Shown here piece after piece: positions 1-5,370 of a stretch of 5,510 nt of DNA. The notes beneath the pieces were generated by a model. It was not told the origin of the DNA. It ran no database searches and saw only the letters and a program-made list of their open reading frames with translations. The DNA lies in NCBI GenBank assembly GCA_012513735.1, contig JAAZBR010000083.1, positions 1-5,510 of the forward strand, read 5' to 3'. Position numbers and translations under genes: made by a program. Position 1 is the stretch's first letter. The number at the start of each line of letters is the position of its first letter. The stretch is from Clostridiales bacterium (GTDB lineage Bacteria > Bacillota > Clostridia > Christensenellales > Aristaeellaceae).

Positions 1-11
1 GCACAGCTTGC

Positions 12-20
12 GGAGGTGAT
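12..20 (+). promoter_or_regulatory. Ribosome binding site of the VOC gene
   Basis: GGAGGTGAT is an extended match to the anti-Shine-Dalgarno sequence of 16S rRNA. The GGAGG core ends 7 bases before the ATG at 24. It fixes the start of the first gene and marks the organism as one that uses strong SD-led initiation. Confidence 0.85.
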
Positions 21-23
21 TCC

Positions 24-371
24 ATGAAGATACTCAGCACCACGGTGGGGCTGCCGGTCACCAACTTAGCAGACTCTGTGAAATGGTATCAGGAGGTATT
101 CCAGATCAGCCAGGTGCAGCATCCTATGGAGGGCGTGGCGGAGATGAAAATCGGCACTGTCTGGCTGCAGCTCTATGAGAATAACTCTATTACAGCCGAA
201 AACGCGCTGCGCTTTGGCGTGACCAATGTGGAAAAAGTGCGCAAGCGCCTGGTGGAAATGGGCCTTCAGGTGGAGGAGATCAGCGAGGTGCCGGACCTGA
301 TCCGCTACTTCGATTTCCGCGACCCGGACGGCAACGGCCTGAGCTTCTATCAACTGCTGAGCGAGCCTTGA
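24..371 (+). CDS. VOC-fold (glyoxalase/bleomycin resistance/dioxygenase-like) small protein
   Basis: A 115-residue protein, the normal length for a single-domain vicinal oxygen chelate (VOC) protein, which usually forms a dimer. Visible hallmarks are the N-terminal strand and helix LPVTNLADSVKWYQEVF (residues 10-26) and the C-terminal FRDPDGNGLSFYQL (98-111), both typical of the family. The ATG is supported by a very strong SD 7 bases upstream. By eye alignment, the four usual metal-ligand positions (His, Glu, His, Glu) are occupied by T7, Q49, A61 and S107. A glyoxalase I-like metal reaction is therefore doubtful, and a binding or sequestering role, or non-metal chemistry, is as likely. It is followed after 41 bases by an HD phosphohydrolase on the same strand, probably in one transcript. 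The substrate is unknown. The fold call is firm; the function is not. Confidence 0.88.
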   Translation: MKILSTTVGLPVTNLADSVKWYQEVFQISQVQHPMEGVAEMKIGTVWLQLYENNSITAENALRFGVTNVEKVRKRLVEMGLQVEEISEVPDLIRYFDFRDPDGNGLSFYQLLSEP

Positions 372-400
372 GCGGGGCCATCGCCTGTGCCCCTTTACAA

Positions 401-405
401 AGGAG
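401..405 (+). promoter_or_regulatory. Ribosome binding site that decides the HD gene start
   Basis: AGGAG lies 7 bases before ATG 413. The same frame is open upstream to a TTG at 368 that overlaps the VOC stop, but no SD of comparable quality is placed for that TTG, and the extra 15 residues do not look like part of the HD fold. ATG 413 is therefore the preferred start. Confidence 0.75.
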
Positions 406-412
406 AACGCCT

Positions 413-1075
413 ATGCCCCTGACATTTGAAGCAGTCAAAAACAGTGAAGCTGTCAACACCTATATCCGGCGGGCCGATGAAACGCTGCTGGCTTTGGGCT
501 ATACCGAACACAGCGTGGCCCATGTCACCAAATGCGCAGTAACCGCTGCGCGGATCCTCAGGGAAACCGGTCATTCCGAGGATATCCAGCAGTTGGCCGC
601 CGTGGCCGCTTATATGCATGACATTGGCAATGTGATCAACCGCACCGGCCACGCCCAGTCCGGCGCGCTGATGGCCTTTGACCTGCTGCGGGGCGTGGGC
701 GCGACACCGGATGAAATCGGCACCGTGGTGGCCGCCATCGGCCATCACGACGAAGGCACGGCCTTCCCCGTCAACGATGTGACGGCGGCGCTGATACTGG
801 CCGATAAGACCGATGTGCGCCGCACCCGGGTGCGCAACCGGGACACCATCACCTTTGATATCCACGACCGGGTCAACTATGCGGTGCAGAAAGCCGACCT
901 GCAGATCAACGTGCCCGCAGGCGAAATTGCCCTGCACCTGACCATTGATACCCAGATCTGCTCTATCAGCGAATACTTTGAAATCTTCCTGTCCCGTATG
1001 ATACTTTGCCGTCGCGCGGCAGAGCGCCTGAAGCTGAAGTTCGGCCTGGTGATCAACGGTCAGGGGATGATGTAA
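413..1075 (+). CDS. HD-domain metal-dependent phosphohydrolase family protein
   Basis: A 220-residue soluble protein with the residues expected of the HD superfamily: H37 in the first helix (EHSVAHV), the signature H69-D70 (AAYMHDIGN), H80, H111-H112 (AIGHHDEG) and a late D131 (LILADKTDVRR). In this superfamily the H...HD...D set binds a divalent metal and hydrolyses phosphate esters of nucleotides or nucleotide second messengers. The residues about 132-220 form a C-terminal extension beyond the HD core that I do not recognise. No membrane segment or signal peptide is seen. The start is chosen from AGGAG 7 bases upstream. It follows the VOC gene and converges on the feo operon. The substrate cannot be told from sequence; there are no GGDEF, HD-GYP or RelA-type motifs. 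The family call is confident and the exact reaction is open. Confidence 0.88.
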   Translation: MPLTFEAVKNSEAVNTYIRRADETLLALGYTEHSVAHVTKCAVTAARILRETGHSEDIQQLAAVAAYMHDIGNVINRTGHAQSGALMAFDLLRGVGATPDEIGTVVAAIGHHDEGTAFPVNDVTAALILADKTDVRRTRVRNRDTITFDIHDRVNYAVQKADLQINVPAGEIALHLTIDTQICSISEYFEIFLSRMILCRRAAERLKLKFGLVINGQGMM

Positions 1076-1124
1076 GCGCCAGATCAGGGCAACTGCGGGG
1101 CCCGGCCCAGCAAAAGCAGCACCG

Positions 1125-1295
1125 CTAAGTCTTGGGCTTCTTTTCCTTAACAGGTTCCTTGCTGCAGGCGCCGCTCATGGCACATCCCGCGCAACCGCCG
1201 GCGCATCCCTGCCTGTTGGCTTTACGCACACGGGCCACGGCCCGCCAGGCCAACAGCCCGATCAGCACCAAGGCGACGATATCAACTATTCTCAC
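1125..1295 (-). CDS. FeoB-associated Cys-rich membrane protein
   Basis: A 56-residue protein starting at GTG and ending at TAG. It has one N-terminal membrane segment (about residues 3-20, IVDIVALVLIGLLAWRAV), a short basic stretch (RVRKANRQ), and a cysteine cluster GCAGGCAGCAMSGAC with C31, C35, C38 and C44 (CxxxCxxCxxxxxC). A Lys-rich tail, KEPVKEKKPKT, follows. This layout matches the short FeoB-associated Cys-rich membrane proteins that sit after feoB in many Firmicutes. The GGAGG at 1307-1303, 7 bases before the GTG, supports the start. It lies 51 bases after the feoB stop and is the last gene of the operon. The cysteines could bind iron or another metal at the membrane near FeoB, but the family's biochemical role is not established as far as I know. 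A longer open frame on the opposite strand (1132-1317) is its shadow. Confidence 0.85.
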   Translation of the reverse strand: MRIVDIVALVLIGLLAWRAVARVRKANRQGCAGGCAGCAMSGACSKEPVKEKKPKT

Positions 1296-1302
1296 CGGTT
1301 TT

Positions 1303-1307
1303 CCTCC
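1303..1307 (-). promoter_or_regulatory. Ribosome binding site supporting the GTG start
   Basis: GGAGG on the minus strand, 7 bases before the GTG at 1295. There is no in-frame ATG near the N-terminus that would preserve the membrane segment, so this SD is the main evidence for the GTG start. Confidence 0.75.
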
Positions 1308-1346
1308 AGATACATAGCCAGTCGGGCTATTTCCTGCAGTCCGTTA

Positions 1347-3434
1347 TCAAACAACTAGCCCGCCCAGCAGGTACACCAGCCAGGCCACCAGCCAAGCAAA
1401 CAGACACTGGCCGATGACCGCCACCAGCGTAGCCCAGCCGGACTCCAACTCCTTCTTCATGGTGGCGATGGCCGCCACACAGGGCGTATACAGCAGCACA
1501 AACACCAGATAGCTGGCCGCAGACAGGGGCGTGAATAAGCCCTGCAAAGCCACGGGCAGCTCGGCCATGGGCACCGCCAGCAGCACGCCCAGGGTGCTGA
1601 CCACGGCCTCTTTGGCCGTGAGCCCGCTCACCAGCGCAGTGGTCAGTCGCCAATCCCTTACGCCCAGGGGCGCAAACAACGGCGTCAACAGCCGGCCCAG
1701 GCCGGCCAGCAAGCTGTCGGCGCTGTCCGTCACCGGGTTCATGCGCAGGTCAAAGCTCTGCAAAAACCACACCACCAGCGTAGCCAGGAAGATCACCGTG
1801 AAGGCCCGTGTGATAAAGTCCCGGGCCTTTTCCCACAGCAGAATGGCCACCGACTTCAGCGACGGAAACCGGTAGTTGGGCAGCTCCAGCACAAAGGGAG
1901 CGCTGGTGCCCTTGAAAAGAGTGTGATTGCCCAGGTGGGCCATGCCAATGCCCAGGGCAACGCCCAGCAGATACAGTACCAGCATCACCAGCGCGCTGTT
2001 GCCGCCGAAGAAGGCGGCCGCAAACACCGCATAGATGGGTATCTTGGCCGAGCAGCTCATAAAGGGCGTCAGCAGGATGGTCATGCGCCTGTCACGGGCA
2101 CTGCTCAGCGTGCGGGTGGACAGGATGGCGGGAACCGTGCACCCAAAGCCTATCAGCATGGGCACAATGCTGCGTCCGGACAGCCCGATGCGGCGCAGGG
2201 GCTTATCCATCACGAAGGCGATGCGGGCCATGTAGCCGGTATCCTCCAGCACCGACAGGAAGAAGAACAGCACCACGATCAGCGGCAGGAAACTGAGCAC
2301 GCTGCCTACCCCGGCGAAGGCGCCGTCGATGATCAGCGAGTGCACCACCGGGTTGAGGCCGAAGTCGGTCAGCGCATGATCCACAGCGGCTGCCACCCCG
2401 TCGATGCCCTGGGCCAGCAGATCGGACAACCAGGCACACACCACATTGAAGGTGAGATAGAAGATGACCAGCATGATGGCAAAGAACACCGGAATAGCCA
2501 GCACCCTGTGGGTCAGCAGCCGGTCAATTGCCTCGCTGCGCCGGCGCTCGCGGTTTTGCTCGCCATAGCGCACGCTGCGTTCGCACAGCTCCTGGATGAA
2601 GCTGTACCGCATGTCCGCCAGGGCTTCGTTGCGGTCCATGCCGCATTCAGTCTCCATCTCCACTACGCTGTGCTCAATCAGCTCCCGCTCGTTGTCGTCC
2701 AATCCCAGGCGGCAGGCCAGGGCATCATCCCCCTCGATCAGCTTGGTGGCTGCAAAGCGGCTGGGAAAGCGGTGCTGGTCGGCATGGTCCTCAATCACAT
2801 GGCTGACAGCATGGATGCAGCGGTGCACCGGCCCTGGGCCGCAGAAGTCCATCCGCTGGGGCAGAATGCGCTCCTCCGCCACCCGGCGTGCCTGGTGCAG
2901 CAGCTCTTCCAGACCCTCGTTGCGGCTGGCGCTGATGGGCACCACCGGAATGCCCAGCCCTTCTGACAGGGCCTCCACGTCAATGTGGCCGCCGTTGGCC
3001 CGTACCTCGTCCATCATGTTGAGGGCCAGCACGGTGGGAATGCGCATCTCCAGCAACTGCAGCGTCAGGTACAGGTTACGCTGAATATTGGTGGCATCCA
3101 CAATATTGATCAAGGCATCGGGCCGCTGGTTCAGGATATAGTCCCGGGTGATCAGCTCTTCAGATGTATAGGGACGCACGGAATAGATACCGGGCAGATC
3201 CACCAGGTGGGCCCCCTTCAGGCGCAGAATGTCCCCCACCTTCTGGTCCACCGTAACGCCGGGGAAATTGCCCACATGTTGACGGGCCCCGGTCAATTGG
3301 TTAAACAGCGTGGTCTTGCCGCTGTTCTGATTGCCCGCCAGAGCAAAGGTGAAACCCTGTTCTTCAGGCCCTATGGGCGGGTTCTGGCGCTGTCGCCTTC
3401 TTAACCGCTGCCCGCCGCCGCGCTCCCTTCTCAT
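1347..3434 (-). CDS. feoB: Ferrous iron transport protein B (Fe2+ permease with GTPase domain)
   Basis: A 695-residue inner-membrane Fe(II) transporter. The cytoplasmic G domain has G1 GNQNSGKT (34-41), switch I GNFPGVTVD with T61, G3 DLPG (79-82), G4 NMMD (139-142) and G5 SAS (168-170). A helical linker/GDI-type region follows to about residue 305. The membrane part runs from about 311 to 693 and holds the family hallmarks VLEDTGYMAR (395-404), GFGCTVPA with C432, FMSCSAKIPIY with C461 and YTPCVAAIATMKKE with C652. The ATG overlaps the feoA stop as ATGA, with GGAGG 10 bases upstream at 3449-3445, so translational coupling is likely. The frame is open further upstream to 3695, but that part runs through feoA in another frame and is not coding. 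Unusual is an N-terminal extension of about 27 residues before the G domain with 8 Arg in the first 17 residues. The length is in the shorter, common clostridial range. Confidence 0.98.
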   Translation of the reverse strand: MRRERGGGQRLRRRQRQNPPIGPEEQGFTFALAGNQNSGKTTLFNQLTGARQHVGNFPGVTVDQKVGDILRLKGAHLVDLPGIYSVRPYTSEELITRDYILNQRPDALINIVDATNIQRNLYLTLQLLEMRIPTVLALNMMDEVRANGGHIDVEALSEGLGIPVVPISASRNEGLEELLHQARRVAEERILPQRMDFCGPGPVHRCIHAVSHVIEDHADQHRFPSRFAATKLIEGDDALACRLGLDDNERELIEHSVVEMETECGMDRNEALADMRYSFIQELCERSVRYGEQNRERRRSEAIDRLLTHRVLAIPVFFAIMLVIFYLTFNVVCAWLSDLLAQGIDGVAAAVDHALTDFGLNPVVHSLIIDGAFAGVGSVLSFLPLIVVLFFFLSVLEDTGYMARIAFVMDKPLRRIGLSGRSIVPMLIGFGCTVPAILSTRTLSSARDRRMTILLTPFMSCSAKIPIYAVFAAAFFGGNSALVMLVLYLLGVALGIGMAHLGNHTLFKGTSAPFVLELPNYRFPSLKSVAILLWEKARDFITRAFTVIFLATLVVWFLQSFDLRMNPVTDSADSLLAGLGRLLTPLFAPLGVRDWRLTTALVSGLTAKEAVVSTLGVLLAVPMAELPVALQGLFTPLSAASYLVFVLLYTPCVAAIATMKKELESGWATLVAVIGQCLFAWLVAWLVYLLGGLVV

Positions 3435-3655
3435 AGAAGCTGTGCCTCCACATTGCGGGCATCCTCCAGCCGCAAAGTCAGGCTGTATCCCCGCAGGCGG
3501 ATCTCGATAGGATCGCCCATGGGGGCGATCTTGTGTACCACAACCTCCGTGCGCGGGATCAGCCCCATATCCAGCAGGCGCAGGCGCAGCGGTCCTTGTC
3601 CGCCTACCTTTGTAATGACCGCCGGCGTTTGCAGCGGCAGCTTGTCCAATGTCAT
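3431..3655 (-). CDS. feoA: Ferrous iron transport protein A (SH3-like cytoplasmic partner of FeoB)
   Basis: A 74-residue single-domain FeoA of standard length. The family pattern is plain: LPLQTPAVITKV (6-17), the RLLDMGLIPRTEV turn (25-37), KIAPMGDPIEIRLRGYSL (42-59) and the closing LRLEDARNVEAQLL (61-74). FeoA proteins have an SH3-like beta barrel and act in the cytoplasm with FeoB in Fe(II) uptake, probably tuning or assembling the transporter. The ATG has a GGGAGGG site (GGAGG core at 3666-3662) 6 bases upstream. The TGA stop lies inside the ATGA overlap with feoB. It is the first gene of the feo operon, 106 bases downstream of the HTH regulator gene on the same strand. Confidence 0.97.
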   Translation of the reverse strand: MTLDKLPLQTPAVITKVGGQGPLRLRLLDMGLIPRTEVVVHKIAPMGDPIEIRLRGYSLTLRLEDARNVEAQLL

Positions 3656-3682
3656 TGCAGCCCTCCCATGTCATGCAGTTAG

Positions 3683-3715
3683 CGTATACTACCACGAAAC
3701 AGAGCGTAAAAAAAA
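3683..3715 (-). promoter_or_regulatory. Candidate feo operon promoter
   Basis: Reading the minus strand, a TTTACG (3710-3705; 4 of 6 to the -35 consensus) is followed after 16 bases by TATACG (3688-3683; 4 of 6 to the -10 consensus). A run of eight T residues (3715-3708) overlaps the -35 and could serve as an UP-like element. The predicted RNA would start about 20-25 bases before feoA. The match is modest, and the operon could also be read from the upstream regulator gene. Confidence 0.35.
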
Positions 3716-3761
3716 GGAGTTGCAGTAAAGGAGCCCAGCCCGGATTTCAATTCAATCCTTG

Positions 3762-5249
3762 CTAAAAGCTTTCCAGCAGGCTCTGCAAAAACCGCTTGGT
3801 TTTCTCCCTGGAATACAGGTGCTTGTAGGGTAGATACTCGCTGAAATAGCGGAAGAAAAGCGATGCAATCATGGGGTTGTGCAGCACGATGTTAAACTGG
3901 TTGTCGGGCCGTTGCGGGTGGACAAAGTCCACCTGCACTCCATAGCCACGGCTTGCCAAGATGGACAGACCGCTGGCAAAGTTGCGCTCAGAGACGAACA
4001 CCTCTACCTGATCGGTGGGGTCTTCCAGGCGGCGAATCAACGTTTGCAACGTATCCTTACGCTGCTTCACATCATAGGTAATATCCGACACAAACTCTGC
4101 CAACGTTCCCTTCCGGGCAAACTGCATCATACCCTCCCGGGAGAAGATGTTATAATGCTTGCGCTGAAAGCCAAGCTGATAGCGCTTCTCCATCTCAGAT
4201 AATATATAAGCTGCATAGTGATCTACCTCATAGGGCTGCACCATCACTCCGGTAAACTGGAGAATAATGGCTGCCTTCTCCTCTGTGCTGAGAATGTCCA
4301 TCGTCCGCTGCTGCACGCAAGGGGGGATCATGTTGGGGCACAGGCCATTCTGCAGCAGGGCATAGGGCGCTCTGCCCTCCATGCTGGCAATTTCCTGGTT
4401 GAGGTCTTTCAGGTCAAGTTGACGAAAATCCGCACTTTTGCAGCTTCGCTTGATGCGCATGAATGCAGATAAAAGGAAACTGTAGCTGCCTTCGTTTTCG
4501 ATGGTCAGGCAGGTGGACAGGTCGTCTCTGGCAAGGTTGATCATGTAATGCTGGCGGCCTTCCGCTGTGGGAAAGGACATCAAAAGACAATCGCTCAGCA
4601 GTTGGTACGCCGGCTGGGCGGGTGCATCGCTATGATAGTACACCTGATAGCCTGAGTGGTGCATCAACTGAAAGCAGTTTTTGAATGTCTCGGCACAGTG
4701 GGCCGGCTGCTGGGGAGGGAAGTTGACAAAGTGATAGATCTCCACAGGTTCCCTGGCCTGCACAACGAGGGACAGAATCTTCTCCAGCATGCCAAACACA
4801 GCATCATCAACGGCCTCCTGCACATACACCACGATGCTGCCTGTGGTGGCCCGCAGCGCTTGCCCAAGGCACTGGCAGATTTCCGCAAAGCTGCGCAGGT
4901 ATTTTTCTCCTTGGGCAAACATGGCAAAGCCTGAAAACCCACGGTAGGACATGCTATCCGCCTGCTGGTAGATGAGGTCATCCAAGATGGCAAATGCCTG
5001 CAAATAGTCGGCATCCCCATCCCCGGTGCCCTCCCGTCCTGCCAGAATGGCGACCATACGGCTATGCTCTGCCTCCGTCAGCTGCAGAAAGCTAACCAGG
5101 CGCCTTTCGACATCCCCTGTCAGCCTGCTTTCACCCTTCATGATCCGATATAGGGTTGTTCTGCCGATGTGACAATGCTGCGCAAGCGCCTGCAAGCTTA
5201 TTTTCCTTTTTTTGGCCATCTTTGTCACAAATGCATAAAAGGTTTCCAT
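3762..5249 (-). CDS. Helix-turn-helix transcriptional regulator with large C-terminal part of unknown family
   Basis: A 495-residue, probably soluble protein. Residues about 6-55 form an N-terminal helix-turn-helix of the XRE/Cro type: KISLQALAQHCHIGRTTLYRIMKGE (16-40) has the usual 'ALAQ...IGRTTLYR' recognition layout, followed by a helix through about residue 70. A short Gly/Asp linker, GREGTGDGDAD (71-81), separates it from about 415 residues that I do not recognise. These have no obvious ATPase, kinase, TPR or membrane motif, but several cysteines: C125 and C127 (CxC), and C304 and C311. ATG 5249 is backed by GGAGGAGGT (5265-5257) 7 bases upstream. DNA binding is likely and the signal sensed is unknown; iron or redox is only a guess from the feoAB genes next in the same direction. 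Sample lines of this gene count about 45-55% GC, against about 68% for a sampled feoB line. Confidence 0.82.
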   Translation of the reverse strand: METFYAFVTKMAKKRKISLQALAQHCHIGRTTLYRIMKGESRLTGDVERRLVSFLQLTEAEHSRMVAILAGREGTGDGDADYLQAFAILDDLIYQQADSMSYRGFSGFAMFAQGEKYLRSFAEICQCLGQALRATTGSIVVYVQEAVDDAVFGMLEKILSLVVQAREPVEIYHFVNFPPQQPAHCAETFKNCFQLMHHSGYQVYYHSDAPAQPAYQLLSDCLLMSFPTAEGRQHYMINLARDDLSTCLTIENEGSYSFLLSAFMRIKRSCKSADFRQLDLKDLNQEIASMEGRAPYALLQNGLCPNMIPPCVQQRTMDILSTEEKAAIILQFTGVMVQPYEVDHYAAYILSEMEKRYQLGFQRKHYNIFSREGMMQFARKGTLAEFVSDITYDVKQRKDTLQTLIRRLEDPTDQVEVFVSERNFASGLSILASRGYGVQVDFVHPQRPDNQFNIVLHNPMIASLFFRYFSEYLPYKHLYSREKTKRFLQSLLESF

Positions 5250-5256
5250 TTACCCG

Positions 5257-5265
5257 ACCTCCTCC
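5257..5265 (-). promoter_or_regulatory. Very strong ribosome binding site of the regulator gene
   Basis: GGAGGAGGT on the minus strand, 7 bases before ATG 5249, contains overlapping GGAGG cores. It fixes the start of the HTH gene so that the helix-turn-helix begins about residue 6. Such a strong site is notable for a regulator. Confidence 0.8.
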
Positions 5266-5299
5266 ACGCAACCGGCAGTTCTTTGAGACTTTCCCTTTT

Positions 5300-5329
5300 A
5301 TCATATCATCGATCTGATCGTTTTATCCA
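5300..5329 (-). promoter_or_regulatory. Candidate promoter of the regulator gene
   Basis: On the minus strand, TGGATA (5329-5324; 4 of 6 to TTGACA) is followed after 18 bases by TATGAT (5305-5300; 5 of 6 to TATAAT). The surrounding stretch, about 5285-5380, is clearly AT-rich in an otherwise GC-rich window. The predicted leader is about 45 bases and ends in the strong SD. A TTGAAA at 5341-5336 is an alternative -35, but no good -10 follows it at normal spacing. Confidence 0.5.
5310..5320. promoter_or_regulatory. Dyad in promoter spacer, possible operator
   Basis: CGATC-T-GATCG is a perfect 5-bp inverted repeat around one central base. It lies inside the 18-base spacer between the candidate -35 and -10 of the regulator gene, where a bound repressor would block RNA polymerase. 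Autoregulation by the HTH protein is a reasonable inference but is not shown. Confidence 0.35.
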
Positions 5330-5356
5330 TTTTTGTTTCAATTTTCGAAAGAATAT

Positions 5357-5370
5357 TGGAAAGCTTTCCA
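5357..5370. repeat. Perfect 14-bp palindrome TGGAAAGCTTTCCA
   Basis: TGGAAAGCTTTCCA equals its own reverse complement over all 14 bases. It sits about 28 bases upstream of the candidate -35 of the regulator gene, within the AT-rich intergenic block. A smaller palindrome, TTTCGAAA (5343-5350), lies next to it. The position fits an operator or activator site. A 14-bp perfect palindrome is uncommon by chance in so short a region, but the binding protein is unknown. Confidence 0.45.

Noticed and set aside
395..937. A 180-codon minus-strand frame opposite the HD gene
   Set aside because: The plus strand encodes an HD protein with all signature residues and a proper SD. The antisense product is His/Gly-rich with no family resemblance.
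1132..1317. A 61-codon plus-strand frame downstream of the HD gene
   Set aside because: The opposite strand encodes the Cys-rich FeoB-associated protein with SD and membrane segment; the plus frame is its shadow.
1923..2966. A 347-codon plus-strand frame opposite feoB
   Set aside because: It is fully antisense to the conserved feoB coding sequence, is rich in His, Gln, Gly and Ala as expected from reversed GC-biased codons, and shows no recognisable domain.
3435..3695. Upstream extension of the feoB frame
   Set aside because: This part overlaps feoA in another frame and translates to low-complexity sequence. The ATGA overlap and GGAGG support the start at 3434.
3716..3758. Possible terminator after the regulator gene, using the eight-T run
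   Set aside because: On the minus strand the only stem seen (GGATT with AATCC, 7-base loop) lies about 25 bases before the T run, and nothing pairs directly next to it, so it does not have intrinsic terminator form.
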